The notes: generated from the sequence alone by a model not told the origin. 64,000 nt of DNA from Kangiella koreensis DSM 16069 (GCF_000024085.1 NC_013166.1:1240001-1304000); one strand, 5' to 3'. Positions 24,084 through 33,463 are shown, counted from the first letter of the stretch. Translations and numbers: made by a program.

Positions 24084-24099
24084 AATGCAAGCTTGCATT
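24084..24099. promoter_or_regulatory. 16-bp perfect palindrome before pgaA (candidate operator)
   Basis: AATGCAAGCTTGCATT is fully self-complementary. It sits between the TAAAAT hexamer it partly overlaps and the pgaA start, about 26 bases before the start codon. The position would suit a dimeric repressor; no particular regulator is recognised. Confidence 0.4.
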
Positions 24100-24124
24100 A
24101 AATAATAATATTTCGGATAGCGCA

Positions 24125-26671
24125 TTGTTTATAAAGCTAGTGTTTACGCTGGCAGTAAGTTCCTTTACTTCACATTCTGTCTTAGCTTATCAGAGCCAAA
24201 GCTCACTAGAAGGTGATGGCAGCCCTATAAAGGAAAGTTCTACTGACCAGGAAAGTCGTAATAATTCAAATAACTCTTGGGTAAAAGATAAAGATTTAGA
24301 GTTTGATCTTCTACAGTCTAATTATGAGCTGTGGGTTAAACGCATTAAGTCTAATTACCCGTCTTTGTTTCAGCAGATTGAGATCTATGAGCTGGCGCTT
24401 GCAAGCAAAATTCAGCAGCCAAGACTTTTAGCTGACTATGTTACTTTGCTGGGGTGGAGTGGGCGTTATATCCAGGCCGTTAGTTTCTATCAGTCTAATC
24501 TGCAAAATCAGGAGTTGCCAACTTACGCGCTCAATGTCGTTGCGTTATCCGCACGTGAGATACAAAACTATTCATTGTCCAGAGAGCTCTATTCACAGGC
24601 GCTTGCTCAAGATCCCAATTTCACCAATGCTCAATTAGGATTAGCAGCTTTAGATATTAGGGAAGGACAGTGGAGCATTGCAGAGTTGAGCATACAAAAG
24701 GTTCTTGAAGCAGATCCTGAACATCAAGAAGCTTTGTCTTTGCTGGCCTATCTTTATAACCAGCAACAGAGCAGGGCCGTTGAAAAAGTCAGTACCTACG
24801 ATAAGATTCTCGCTCTTGATTCTAGTGAAGCTGATGTTGCCAGGCTCAGGACTCTTAACTTGCTTGAACTAGGAATCATTGATCCTGCTGAGCGAGCTAT
24901 GAAGCAACGTCCTGAGATATACCAAGATGATGATTGGCTTAAGCTGGCTTCGATAAAAAACACAAAAGCAGTCAGACGAATAGCCAGAGACCCACGTGCT
25001 CAGCGAAATTCTAAATTTATCAATGAGGCCCTTAAGGCTAACTCAGATTATTTAACGCAATTAGAAGCCGACTCTTCAAGTGAGAAGAAAGTCATAGCAA
25101 CGGCCTATGCTGATCGCTTATTAGTGTTGAATAAGGCTGGCCTGCACGATCAGGTACTACAACTAGCTCAAAGCACGCAAGACTATCAGTCAACTATGCC
25201 AGACTATGGCATTGTTGCTTTAGCTGACTCTTATCAAGCTCAATATCAGGCATTGAAATCCTTTGAGCTACTAGACACGGCTTTCACCAATAAACAGGTA
25301 GCTTTGGATAATAATGATGCTTTGAAGGCGGGTTATTATGCAGCCCTTGATAGTGGTTATATCGAACCTGCGCAGATGTATTTGCAACACATTGAGGCTA
25401 ATAACCAGCAATGGATTTACAGTCCTGACAAGTCGCGCCGAAGCTCCAACCCAGACTTTCCGTCGGCGCGTTTGATGGAAGCAATGCACTTTGCTTATAT
25501 TAATCAGTTAGGAAAAGCACAATCTCAACTTGAGAGTCTACTTAATACTGCACCGGGCAATAATGAGTATCGAAAAAACTATGCTGATGTCTTGCGTTGG
25601 CGTGGATTTGTTGAGGCGTCTAATCAGCAGATTGATATTATTCAAGCCACTGATGGCGATTACCAGCCCGCCGAAATATCGAGAATTTATAATGACCTTG
25701 CTGACCGTGAGTTTCAACAAGCTCGTGAAGCAATCGACAATTTAAACACTTCTGAAACACTTCCGGTCGTTCGCTTAAAAGACGATTATGATATTGCTAC
25801 GTCACCACAATTATATTTCTCGACTACTTTAGCCAATAGTAGTGGGTCGAATTTTTCGAGCAAAGACCGTAACTATAATTTTTCTGCTTACAGCTCACAA
25901 TTTAATGACCACTGGCGATTGTTCGCTCAGTCGCAAGTGAATCACTCCAGCTTTTTTGCACAGAGCGAAAGTGTTAGTGCATTTGGCTTTGGGGCTAAAT
26001 ATCAGAGCAAGCTCCATACTACTGAGTTAGAACTTTATCAGGTTGAAGAGTTGAATGGGCTCGAAGCAGGGCTCAGTAGCAGTGTTTTTTTTGATGACTA
26101 CTTTAGCTTTAACGTTGAGCATCAAACTTATAACAAGCAGATTCCAGTCAGAGCTTTCTTTAGTAATGTCAGTGCAGATTTGAGTGCGCTCTCACTTTCC
26201 TATCGACAAGACGAACGAAACAATTATTCGTTGGGTTGGCAAGGCTCAGATTTCTCGGACGGTAATCAACGCCAAGCTTATAGCCTTTCTGGCTCACATA
26301 TATTGGTGCATGATTTTGAGCAACGCTTAACCCTGTCTGAGTTCTTATATAGTGAAACTAATAGCGCCGACACTAATCGTTTGTACTTTAATCCTAACTC
26401 TGCACTAAGTCTTTCGTTAGATATTTCTTATTTCAGAATGCTCTATAAACATGCACCAACCAGTTTGTGGCATGGGCTTAATTTTCAAGTGGGTAGTTAT
26501 CAGCAACAAGGGTTCTCATCAGATGCCACGTGGGGAATCTCTTATGAGCATCAATGGCAACTCAATAAGCGTTCATTCCTTAACTACTCGATTGGCTATA
26601 GCGAGCAAGTTTATGACGGACAAATTGAAAATGGCCCAGTGTTTAATTTGAGCTATGGAGTAATCTTATGA
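24125..26671 (+). CDS. pgaA: PgaA-like outer-membrane exporter of poly-beta-1,6-GlcNAc
   Basis: An 848-residue protein with a signal peptide (cleavage near VLAY, residues 19-22). A periplasmic TPR-rich alpha region (about 60-520) follows, with repeats such as YSQALAQDPNFTNAQLGLAA. Residues 550-848 form a beta-barrel-like domain of alternating short amphipathic strands ending in an aromatic/hydrophobic C-terminus. This is the PgaA layout (E. coli 807 residues): the TPR domain holds the deacetylated polymer for PgaB and the barrel exports it. The start is TTG at 24125; no in-frame ATG upstream avoids a stop, and the ribosome site is poor (CGGAT), so expression may be limited at translation. Assignment rests on architecture plus the following pgaB-pgaC-pgaD. 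Confidence 0.85.
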   Translation: MFIKLVFTLAVSSFTSHSVLAYQSQSSLEGDGSPIKESSTDQESRNNSNNSWVKDKDLEFDLLQSNYELWVKRIKSNYPSLFQQIEIYELALASKIQQPRLLADYVTLLGWSGRYIQAVSFYQSNLQNQELPTYALNVVALSAREIQNYSLSRELYSQALAQDPNFTNAQLGLAALDIREGQWSIAELSIQKVLEADPEHQEALSLLAYLYNQQQSRAVEKVSTYDKILALDSSEADVARLRTLNLLELGIIDPAERAMKQRPEIYQDDDWLKLASIKNTKAVRRIARDPRAQRNSKFINEALKANSDYLTQLEADSSSEKKVIATAYADRLLVLNKAGLHDQVLQLAQSTQDYQSTMPDYGIVALADSYQAQYQALKSFELLDTAFTNKQVALDNNDALKAGYYAALDSGYIEPAQMYLQHIEANNQQWIYSPDKSRRSSNPDFPSARLMEAMHFAYINQLGKAQSQLESLLNTAPGNNEYRKNYADVLRWRGFVEASNQQIDIIQATDGDYQPAEISRIYNDLADREFQQAREAIDNLNTSETLPVVRLKDDYDIATSPQLYFSTTLANSSGSNFSSKDRNYNFSAYSSQFNDHWRLFAQSQVNHSSFFAQSESVSAFGFGAKYQSKLHTTELELYQVEELNGLEAGLSSSVFFDDYFSFNVEHQTYNKQIPVRAFFSNVSADLSALSLSYRQDERNNYSLGWQGSDFSDGNQRQAYSLSGSHILVHDFEQRLTLSEFLYSETNSADTNRLYFNPNSALSLSLDISYFRMLYKHAPTSLWHGLNFQVGSYQQQGFSSDATWGISYEHQWQLNKRSFLNYSIGYSEQVYDGQIENGPVFNLSYGVIL

Positions 26672-28638
26672 GTGTTATAAAAAAGTTACTTCTAAGTTGT
26701 ATTCTGTGTGTGTCGCATTTCGCGTCAGCAAGCCCGCAGTCTGACTTTTTTGCGTTGTGCTATCACGATGTCACCCCAAACCCCATTAAGAGCCTACATC
26801 AAGATAGCGGGATGGTTACTACTGAAAACTTGATCCAGCATTTCGAGTGGCTGAAAGACAATGGATACACAGTGGTGAGCCTGGATGACATTATCGCAGC
26901 CAGGAGCGGCAAAGCTCCCTTACCTGAAAAAGCTGTGTACCTGACTTTTGATGATGGCTATCGCAGCTTTTACACGCAAATTTATCTGCTGCTTAAACTC
27001 TATAACTATCCAGCGACGTTTGCTTTGGTAACCAGCTGGATAGAAAGTCCTGAGTCTGTGCAGTACGGCAGGATATTGAAGTCTTCCAATGAGTTCTTAA
27101 CTTGGGAACAAATAATTGAGATGCAAGATTCTGGACTGATCGAAATTGCATCACACAGCCATAACCTTCATCAAGGCGTGATTGGTAACCCACAAGGCAA
27201 TTCACAACCTGCGGCAATGACACGTATCTTTGATGGAACTGACTATGAGTCAGAAGAAGCCTATCAGGAGCGCATCAGGCATGATCTTAAAATCAGTTAC
27301 GATCTAATAAATAAGCATACCGGTGTTGCCCCAAGAGCGATCGTCTGGCCTTATGGTAGTTATAGCGGACAGACCTGGGAAATCGCTCAAGAGGTTGGTT
27401 TTAAACAGTCACTGGTTTTGGGGACGGGTGCCAATAACCTTATCGATGCAACTGTAAATAATAAGATCAATAAAAGTGAACATATTAGTCGCTACCTGAT
27501 CAGTGATAATCCCATTGATGCAGATATCAGTACCGCTATTGAACCTTACGATTATAAAGCTCCACATAGAGCGGTACATATCGATCTGGACTATGTGTAC
27601 GATCCCGATCCCGAGCAACAGCATCGCAATTTAAGTGCACTTTTAGATCGCATTCGTACCCTTAAGGTTTCGCATGTCTATCTGCAGGCTTTTGCTGATG
27701 AAGATGGCGACGGCAATGCTTCTGCACTTTATTTTCCCAATCGCATGATGCCGGTTAAAGCCGACTTGTTTAATCGAGTTGCCTGGCAGTTGAAAACTCG
27801 TGCCGAGGTTAAGGTTTTTGCCTGGATGCCTGTTTCAGCTTTTAATCTGGGGGATGAGTTTTACTTGCAGCATGGGGTTAAAGAATGGCGAGATGGTCAG
27901 ATAGTACCCTCAACAAATAACTATCGTCGCTTATCCATTTTCTCTCCAGAAGCACAAGAATCCATCAAGAGTATCTACGCGGATTTGGCTCGTTACAGTT
28001 ATGTTGCAGGTGTGTTATTTCACGATGACGCTTTTCTGACTGACTTTGAAGATGTTAGCCCTGAAGCGCTTAATTATTATCGAAGCCATGGTTTAGTTTT
28101 TGATTCAATAGATGATTTGCGCTCTCCCTCAATAATTGATGAGTGGACTCGAATCAAAACAAACGCATTAATTGATTTTACTCATGAATTAGCAACTATT
28201 CTGGAGCGTTATAACGGTTCAGTCGTTACGGCGCGTAACCTGTACTCTCAGCCAATTATCAATCGGCAGGCAGCTCGCTGGTATGCCCAGGACCTGTCTA
28301 GCTTTTCTGATAATTATGACATTACTGCAGTCATGGCGATGCCGTTTATGGAGCAGGCAAAAGAGCCGATGCAGTGGCTGAAGCAACTACTTCAGCATAT
28401 GGAGAAATTACCCAATAAGAACAAAGTGGTACTTGAACTTCAGACGGTTGATTGGCGCACCCAATCAAAAATCAAAGAGAAGATTCTACTAGAACAAATG
28501 GAACTGTTTATGCGACAAGGATTTATTCATTTTGGTTACTATCCTGATGACTTCATCAACGATCACCCAAGACTCAATACCATCATCAAAGGTATCTCAC
28601 TGAGTAGCGTCCCATCAGAGGAGACTTCCGATGAATAA
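26668..28638 (+). CDS. pgaB: Poly-beta-1,6-N-acetyl-D-glucosamine deacetylase PgaB
   Basis: A 656-residue exported enzyme (E. coli 672) whose ATG overlaps the pgaA stop. It partly removes acetyl groups from the polymer in the periplasm, which is needed for export. A signal peptide (residues 1-22, FASA|S) precedes the carbohydrate esterase 4 domain (about 28-290). That domain has LTFDDGY with D95/D96 and SHSHNLH with H163 and H168 as likely metal ligands. Residues 300-640 form the C-terminal glycoside-hydrolase-like PgaB domain, with HIDLDYVYDPDPEQQ and an acidic motif in GVLFHDDAF. E. coli PgaB is a lipoprotein; here the only LLSC is too near the N-terminus for a good lipobox, so the protein may be soluble in the periplasm. 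Confidence 0.93.
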   Translation: MSVIKKLLLSCILCVSHFASASPQSDFFALCYHDVTPNPIKSLHQDSGMVTTENLIQHFEWLKDNGYTVVSLDDIIAARSGKAPLPEKAVYLTFDDGYRSFYTQIYLLLKLYNYPATFALVTSWIESPESVQYGRILKSSNEFLTWEQIIEMQDSGLIEIASHSHNLHQGVIGNPQGNSQPAAMTRIFDGTDYESEEAYQERIRHDLKISYDLINKHTGVAPRAIVWPYGSYSGQTWEIAQEVGFKQSLVLGTGANNLIDATVNNKINKSEHISRYLISDNPIDADISTAIEPYDYKAPHRAVHIDLDYVYDPDPEQQHRNLSALLDRIRTLKVSHVYLQAFADEDGDGNASALYFPNRMMPVKADLFNRVAWQLKTRAEVKVFAWMPVSAFNLGDEFYLQHGVKEWRDGQIVPSTNNYRRLSIFSPEAQESIKSIYADLARYSYVAGVLFHDDAFLTDFEDVSPEALNYYRSHGLVFDSIDDLRSPSIIDEWTRIKTNALIDFTHELATILERYNGSVVTARNLYSQPIINRQAARWYAQDLSSFSDNYDITAVMAMPFMEQAKEPMQWLKQLLQHMEKLPNKNKVVLELQTVDWRTQSKIKEKILLEQMELFMRQGFIHFGYYPDDFINDHPRLNTIIKGISLSSVPSEETSDE

Positions 28639-29884
28639 TTTTATGGAATTCTTATTTTCCTTTGCATTTTATTATCCCTTATTTATGGCATATGTCTGGA
28701 TGATTGGTGCCATTTACTATCGCTTTCATTGGGAGCATGCGGGTGGAAGGTCCTATTCAGAACCCCCAGAACTTAAAAGTTATCCTGGCGTCAGTGTTTT
28801 ATTACCCTGTTTTAATGAGGGAGAGTTAGCGAGAGAAACCATAGAGCGTTTGTTCCAGCAGACTTATCCTAATTTCGAAGTCATCGCCGTGAATGATGGG
28901 AGCACCGATAATACTCGGGAAGTTCTTGATGAATTGAGTGAAGAGTTTGAAAACCTGAGAGTAGTGCATCTTGAATCTAATCAAGGCAAAGCCATGGCCA
29001 TGAATATGGCAGCGATGCTGTCAAAACATGAGTACCTGGTGGGAATTGATGGTGATGCCATTCTAGAAGAGCACGCAGTGCATTGGTTAGTTAGCCACTT
29101 CATTAATGATGGCGGAACACGCGTAGGGGCCGTTACTGGTAACCCAAGAGTTCGGAATCGAACAACGTTATTAGGCAAAATCCAGGTCGGTGAGTTCTCC
29201 TCAATAATTGGTTTGATAAAGCGTGCGCAAAGAATTTATGGCCGAATTTTTACGGTTTCTGGTGTTGTATCGGCATTTAGAAAATCAGCCATGCATCGTA
29301 TTGGTTATTGGACCACCGACATGATTACTGAAGATATTGATGTCAGTTGGCGTTTACAGTTAAACCATTGGGAAGTGCGCTATGAGCCCAATGCTTTGTG
29401 CTGGATTTTAATGCCTGAAACTTTCGCTGGTTTATGGAAGCAAAGATTGCGCTGGGCTCAGGGCGGCATGGAAGTTTTTAAGCGATATTTTAAGCAGCTA
29501 TTTAAATGGCGCAGTCGCCGCATGTGGATAGTCGCCGCTGAGTATATCATCAGTGCCGTCTGGAGTTATGTTGCCGCAGGAATCATTGTCCTTTGGACCC
29601 TTGGCCTGGTCATTAATATCCCTGAGCCATTTCATATCGGCACCATCATTCCTGGTTGGAACGGCGTTATGTTGGCCATGACTTGCTTGCTCCAGTTTGC
29701 GGTCAGTCTGGTTATTGATAGTTCTTACGATAAGGGACTTGGTAGATACTATTATTGGATGATCTGGTATCCGCTGGCTTACTGGTTGATTAACGTTATT
29801 ACCGTCATCGTAGGAGTCCCCAAAGCTTTGCTTCGCCAGGAAGGGATTCGTGCGACCTGGAAAAGTCCTGACCGAGGAATTTAG
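28631..29884 (+). CDS. pgaC: Poly-beta-1,6-N-acetyl-D-glucosamine synthase PgaC
   Basis: A 417-residue processive family-2 glycosyltransferase of the inner membrane, overlapping pgaB by 8 bases. It polymerises UDP-GlcNAc. N-terminal membrane helices lie at about residues 5-30. The GT-A domain has VNDGSTDNT, the DGDA (DxD-type) metal site, ITEDIDVSWR with the catalytic-base ED, and QRLRWAQGG, the QxxRW processivity motif. Three C-terminal membrane stretches follow (about 305-400). In E. coli, PgaC and PgaD are both needed for activity and jointly bind c-di-GMP; the same is expected here because pgaD follows. Confidence 0.95.
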   Translation: MNNFMEFLFSFAFYYPLFMAYVWMIGAIYYRFHWEHAGGRSYSEPPELKSYPGVSVLLPCFNEGELARETIERLFQQTYPNFEVIAVNDGSTDNTREVLDELSEEFENLRVVHLESNQGKAMAMNMAAMLSKHEYLVGIDGDAILEEHAVHWLVSHFINDGGTRVGAVTGNPRVRNRTTLLGKIQVGEFSSIIGLIKRAQRIYGRIFTVSGVVSAFRKSAMHRIGYWTTDMITEDIDVSWRLQLNHWEVRYEPNALCWILMPETFAGLWKQRLRWAQGGMEVFKRYFKQLFKWRSRRMWIVAAEYIISAVWSYVAAGIIVLWTLGLVINIPEPFHIGTIIPGWNGVMLAMTCLLQFAVSLVIDSSYDKGLGRYYYWMIWYPLAYWLINVITVIVGVPKALLRQEGIRATWKSPDRGI

Positions 29885-29885
29885 A

Positions 29886-30341
29886 ATGAAAAACTTAATC
29901 ATTGATAAGCCCGAGGCACTTAAGACCCACCATAAAATCACCTATCTCAGTGTGACTTTTATTTTCTGGGCAATAACTTTTTATCTTTGGCAACCACTGA
30001 TTAGTCTGATTGCCTGGTACTTTGGTTTTGAGTTGTTTTATAACCATATGATCGAGCTCGGTGGATATAAAGAGTTTGCCGATATTTTGCTCATTTATCT
30101 TCAGGTCATTGTACTGCTTGGAGCCATATTTTTGGCATGGGCAAAAATCAATGAGCGTAGATTTAGGGGTAAAAATCGTCGCAAGTTAGTTTCAGTGGCG
30201 ACTGATAGTGATGTAGCTTCCTACTTCAAAGTAGAAGGGAAGCTATTAAAAGAAATGATGGAAAAGAAAGTCTTATCTCTGGATATTTCTGATGATCGAG
30301 TTATTAAGTTTGAGCCAGAGGCTAAAACTAAGGTAGCTTAG
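29886..30341 (+). CDS. pgaD: PgaD-like membrane partner of PgaC
   Basis: A 151-residue protein from the ATG at 29886, preceded by GAGG at 9-base spacing and starting one base after the pgaC stop. Two membrane helices (about 20-45 and 60-85) are followed by a basic cytoplasmic tail (KINERRFRGKNRRK). Size, topology and place match PgaD, which stabilises PgaC and completes its c-di-GMP-controlled activity. Sequence conservation in this family is low, so the call relies on context. An extended frame from 29850 inside pgaC is less likely. Confidence 0.85.
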   Translation: MKNLIIDKPEALKTHHKITYLSVTFIFWAITFYLWQPLISLIAWYFGFELFYNHMIELGGYKEFADILLIYLQVIVLLGAIFLAWAKINERRFRGKNRRKLVSVATDSDVASYFKVEGKLLKEMMEKKVLSLDISDDRVIKFEPEAKTKVA

Positions 30342-30369
30342 GCCGGCTGTTATTCAGCCAGGCCTTTTT
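30340..30369 (+). terminator. Terminator of the pga operon
   Basis: AGGCCGGCTG pairs with CAGCCAGGCCT (one bulged A) around the loop TTATT, followed by four T. It starts at the pgaD stop and lies partly inside the 3' end of the convergent peroxiredoxin gene. Confidence 0.88.
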
Positions 30370-30886
30370 GCAATTCCTTTAATTTTGCGACCACATCAGT
30401 CATGTGTGTGTCTGGTTCAACATCATCATAGTGATAAACGATGTTGCCATTTGGATCAATCACGAAAGTTTGGCGTTTGGCATATTCTACTGGACCGAAA
30501 CCACCTAAAACGTCATAAGCGGTGGCGGCTTCTTTATCCACATCCGCCAGCAGGCTAAATGGTAAATCATGAATCTCCGCGAAAGATTTGTGTGACTCCA
30601 CATCATCCAGCGAGATTCCAACCACTTCAGCATTGAGGGCTTTAATGTCTTTATAGCCATCGCGGAAGTTTTTCGCCTCGGTAGTACAGCCTGGTGTGTC
30701 ATCTTTAGGGTAGAAATACAGCACCAGCCATTGGCCTTTGTAATCTTCCAGGCTGCGCCATTCTTCATTTTGGTCTTGGAGTTTAAAGTCCGGCGCTAAA
30801 GCACCAACCCAGCCAGATTCAGCGGTTGCTGAAAAACTAAAAGTTACCAGTAAAGCTAATAGAAACTGTTTCATAAGAGTGTTCAT
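30350..30886 (-). CDS. Exported Bcp/PrxQ-type peroxiredoxin
   Basis: A 178-residue thiol peroxidase with a signal peptide (FSFSATA|ES, residues 16-23), so probably periplasmic. The AhpC/TSA fold shows APDFKLQDQ and YFYPKDDTPGCTTEAKNFRD, with a single Cys in PGCT as the peroxidatic residue. The resolving Cys five residues later, present in many Bcp proteins, is absent (Lys-Asn there), and no other Cys occurs in the mature part. A 1-Cys mechanism with an external thiol donor is therefore likely. It lies convergent to pgaD, whose terminator overlaps its last codons. Ordinary cytoplasmic Bcp lacks the signal peptide. Confidence 0.88.
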   Translation of the reverse strand: MNTLMKQFLLALLVTFSFSATAESGWVGALAPDFKLQDQNEEWRSLEDYKGQWLVLYFYPKDDTPGCTTEAKNFRDGYKDIKALNAEVVGISLDDVESHKSFAEIHDLPFSLLADVDKEAATAYDVLGGFGPVEYAKRQTFVIDPNGNIVYHYDDVEPDTHMTDVVAKLKELQKGLAE

Positions 30887-30954
30887 TCCAGTCGACCTTT
30901 TGTAAGATTGTAGAACTTATCGATGCAACTTAATACCTGAGAGCTCAATTTTCT

Positions 30955-31509
30955 GTGAAGACTTCCCAAGAAACTGTCATTAAAGTACCTGTTCTTGAAA
31001 CAGAGCGTCTTATTTTGCGCCATTACCAACAATCTGACTTGCCTGCATATTATGAAATGATGGCCGATCCGGATATTACCCGCTATTTATTTTCTGGCAA
31101 GCCCATGTCTAAACATGATGCCTGGCGCAGTATGGCTACCATGGCGGGGCATTGGATGCTCAATGGCTATGGTCAGTGGGCGTTGGAAGAAAAGAGTACA
31201 GGGCGGTTTGTTGGCCGAGCAGGACTTATTCAACCTGAGGGATGGCCGGCGATTGAGGCCGGCTGGGTACTACACAAAAGTGCCTGGGGTAAAGGTTATG
31301 CCACCGAAGCGGGTCAAGCTGCCATTGGCTATGGTTTCGAAGTCCTGAATCAGGAGCGAATTATCAGCATGATACAACCCGATAATGTTCCTTCAATCAA
31401 AGTCGCAGAGCGGCTGGGTGAGTCATTGAGCAAAAAGATAACTCTGTTTGGTATTGATGCGCTCGAATATGCTATAGATAGGGAGGCTTATCAAAAGTTA
31501 TACAAGTAA
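30955..31509 (+). CDS. GNAT-family N-acetyltransferase (RimJ/RimL-like)
   Basis: A 184-residue protein with a GTG start and only a weak GAGAG upstream. The fold shows LETERLILRHYQQSDLPAYY at the start. It then has EAGWVLHKSAWGKGYATEAG, which carries the acetyl-CoA-binding loop (Q/RxxGxG/A form WGKGYA), and late VPSIKVAERLG. These are RimJ/RimL-type features (acetyl transfer to protein N-termini or small amines). The substrate is unknown. It is divergent from the peroxiredoxin gene and 31 bases before the macro-domain gene, so the two may share a transcript. Confidence 0.9.
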   Translation: MKTSQETVIKVPVLETERLILRHYQQSDLPAYYEMMADPDITRYLFSGKPMSKHDAWRSMATMAGHWMLNGYGQWALEEKSTGRFVGRAGLIQPEGWPAIEAGWVLHKSAWGKGYATEAGQAAIGYGFEVLNQERIISMIQPDNVPSIKVAERLGESLSKKITLFGIDALEYAIDREAYQKLYK

Positions 31510-31540
31510 AAGGTTATACAAGTAACGGCAAGGAGTCAGG

Positions 31541-32059
31541 ATGAAGCTAAGACTGGATGCGGGCGATATTACTCAGCTTTATGTGGATGCGATAGTTAAT
31601 GCCGCCAAGAAAAGCTTGCTTGGAGGCGGTGGAGTGGATGGCGCCATTCATCGTGCGGCTGGACCTGAGTTGCTGGAAGAGTGCAAAACTTTAGGTGGCT
31701 GCGAGACTGGTGAAGCCAAGATTACTAAAGGCTACGACCTTCCTGCCAAGTATGTCATTCACACGGTGGGACCCATTTGGTCTGGTAAAGAGGGGTATGG
31801 CGGCGATAATAATGAAGCAGAGCTACTAGCCAGTTGTTACATCAACAGCCTGCAACTGGCTGAGAAAAAAGAACTGAGAAGCATCGCTTTTCCTTGTATT
31901 AGTACAGGAGCCTATGGCTACCCGAAACAACAGGCGGCCATGATTGCGGTCAATGCCTGCAAAGTGTTTTCCAATAGGGCGGAATCGTTAAGAGAAATTA
32001 TTTTCTGTTGCTATGATGATGAAAGCCTAGCCATTTATCGACAGCTGTTAACGGATTGA
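31541..32059 (+). CDS. Macro-domain protein, O-acetyl-ADP-ribose deacetylase-like (YmdB type)
   Basis: A 172-residue stand-alone macro domain (E. coli YmdB 177). It begins with [17 protein letters not shown] and the ADP-ribose loop [16 protein letters not shown], followed by [10 protein letters not shown] and ISTGAYGYP, all family landmarks. Proteins of this class remove acetyl or ADP-ribosyl groups from ADP-ribose derivatives; YmdB also influences RNase III in E. coli. AAGGAG precedes the ATG by 8 bases. The stop overlaps the possible TTG start of the next gene. Confidence 0.93.
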   Translation: MKLRLDAGDITQLYVDAIVNAAKKSLLGGGGVDGAIHRAAGPELLEECKTLGGCETGEAKITKGYDLPAKYVIHTVGPIWSGKEGYGGDNNEAELLASCYINSLQLAEKKELRSIAFPCISTGAYGYPKQQAAMIAVNACKVFSNRAESLREIIFCCYDDESLAIYRQLLTD

Positions 32060-32838
32060 TAAATTACGGATGCCACGATCAAATGTTCAATAAAAGTAAC
32101 AGTTCCCAGTTTAATGACCACCTTGTTCAAGAGGCTAAAGGTCTGGACTTGTTGCGCCAAACCATTCAAGACCACCAAGTTCCTCATTTAAACATTCCCA
32201 AAATCCAATCGGTTTCTGATGAACAGTTAGTACTGCAAAAAGTGAACAGCTCAAGCTGGAATCCACAGTTAATGGAGCAGCTAGGTGAGGGCCTGGCTCA
32301 TTTACATAAAGTTAAAGCAGACTATTATGGATTCGACGAGGATAACTATATTGGTCTTAATCCACAGATTAATGGCAAGTTCGATCACTGGGGGCAATTT
32401 TTCGTCAAACAAAGACTGCTCTATCAAACCAACTTAATCAAAGACCCCAAAGTGAAAAAATTACTGGAAGAGCCTATACTTGAGCGAAAGGATTTACTGG
32501 AAACCTGGCTCAACCGCCATTGCATTCACCCCAGTTTGGTACACGGCGATCTATGGTCTGGCAACGTCCTGTTTGATGAGCAAGGCCCTTGGTTGATAGA
32601 TCCAGCGGTCTATTATGGCGACCGCGAAGTGGATTTAGCCATGACCGAAATGTTCGGCGGCTTTAATGATGGCTTTTATGAAGCCTATGATGCGGTTTAT
32701 TCGAGAACCAGTGTTTACCCACAGAAAAAGGTCATCTACAATCTTTACCACTACCTCAACCACTACAACTTATTTGGAAATTCGTATTTACAGTCCTGTC
32801 GCAACCTGGTTGATCAGATTCAATATTATTTTGGTTAG
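32056..32838 (+). CDS. Fructosamine-kinase-family protein, short N-terminus
   Basis: A 260-residue protein if the TTG at 32056 is the start (252 from the ATG at 32083). The C-terminal kinase lobe is complete: [10 protein letters not shown] with catalytic D165, [16 protein letters not shown] with the metal-binding Asp, and a [11 protein letters not shown] tail. The family (E. coli YniA 286 residues) phosphorylates fructosamines or ribulosamines on glycated proteins. The N-terminal lobe is about 30-45 residues short: the glycine-rich loop and first strands are reduced to a short [14 protein letters not shown] stretch. The Lys in FNKSN aligns with the expected ATP-binding Lys. It is coupled to the macro-domain gene. 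Activity is uncertain. Confidence 0.8.
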   Translation: MINYGCHDQMFNKSNSSQFNDHLVQEAKGLDLLRQTIQDHQVPHLNIPKIQSVSDEQLVLQKVNSSSWNPQLMEQLGEGLAHLHKVKADYYGFDEDNYIGLNPQINGKFDHWGQFFVKQRLLYQTNLIKDPKVKKLLEEPILERKDLLETWLNRHCIHPSLVHGDLWSGNVLFDEQGPWLIDPAVYYGDREVDLAMTEMFGGFNDGFYEAYDAVYSRTSVYPQKKVIYNLYHYLNHYNLFGNSYLQSCRNLVDQIQYYFG

Positions 32839-32930
32839 TTGGAAAGATAGATTAATTAGTAACTGCTTTTCTTGAGCCAAAACCATTAATATCCAAGACA
32901 TATTTGTACATTGACGTAGGGTGAGGTTTG

Positions 32931-33311
32931 ATGATTTCCATATACAAAAGGCTATATTATGGATATTACATATATTTAAAAGAGAAAGGGAAGACTGTTA
33001 ACAATGCAGATATCGGGATATTTGTAGGACTGTCTCACTTAGTGTTGTATGCGCTATTACTATTGATACTCAACTTCTTGGATATATTTGTTCTAAACAA
33101 AGAAAACCATATCTACGTGTTAATAGCAGTTGTGTGTTTCGAATCAATTCTGATGAAGGTATTATTTGGTAAGGACAATTTAGCCAGAATAAAAGAAGAT
33201 TATGACTCATTGACAGAAAGGAAAAAGAATTTCTATAAAAAGGCGATACTATTTTTGACTCCTATCTCTGTTCTTCTGACAACTCTAATCATATTTTTTA
33301 CTTACAGGTAA
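32931..33311 (+). CDS. Small membrane protein of unknown function
   Basis: A 126-residue protein, ATG at 32931 with GGGTGAGG upstream. Three hydrophobic stretches are visible, at about residues 28-50, 58-75 and 100-122. Between the last two lies a charged cytoplasmic-like loop (KDNLARIKEDYDSLTERKK). Base composition is more AT-rich than its neighbours, which hints at acquisition. I do not recognise a family. It sits just upstream of the REP-bounded unit. Confidence 0.6.
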   Translation: MISIYKRLYYGYYIYLKEKGKTVNNADIGIFVGLSHLVLYALLLLILNFLDIFVLNKENHIYVLIAVVCFESILMKVLFGKDNLARIKEDYDSLTERKKNFYKKAILFLTPISVLLTTLIIFFTYR

Positions 33312-33354
33312 AGGTTTATCTGTATACACTACTGGTAGTAAAGTATCAAAGTTA

Positions 33355-33396
33355 GTAGGGTACCCCTATGGCAGGATCTGCGTCCTGACGCGGCGG
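33355..33396 (-). repeat. REP-like palindromic repeat, copy A
   Basis: Reading on the minus strand, it shares the core GACGCAGATCCTGCCATAGG, then GGTACCCTAC, with copies B and C. It contains a small palindrome, GCGTC-CT-GACGC. Inverted relative to copy B, so A and B bracket the 102-residue gene. Confidence 0.85.
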
Positions 33397-33463
33397 AAAA
33401 ATTATAAGGCCCCAGTAGGCTAATTGAGATGAGCTTTAACAGCAAAAATAAAAGGACATTTAA

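Noticed and set aside
24085..24105. Short ATG frame before pgaA as a leader peptide
   Set aside because: It reads six codons through the palindrome with no ribosome site; the palindrome itself explains the sequence.
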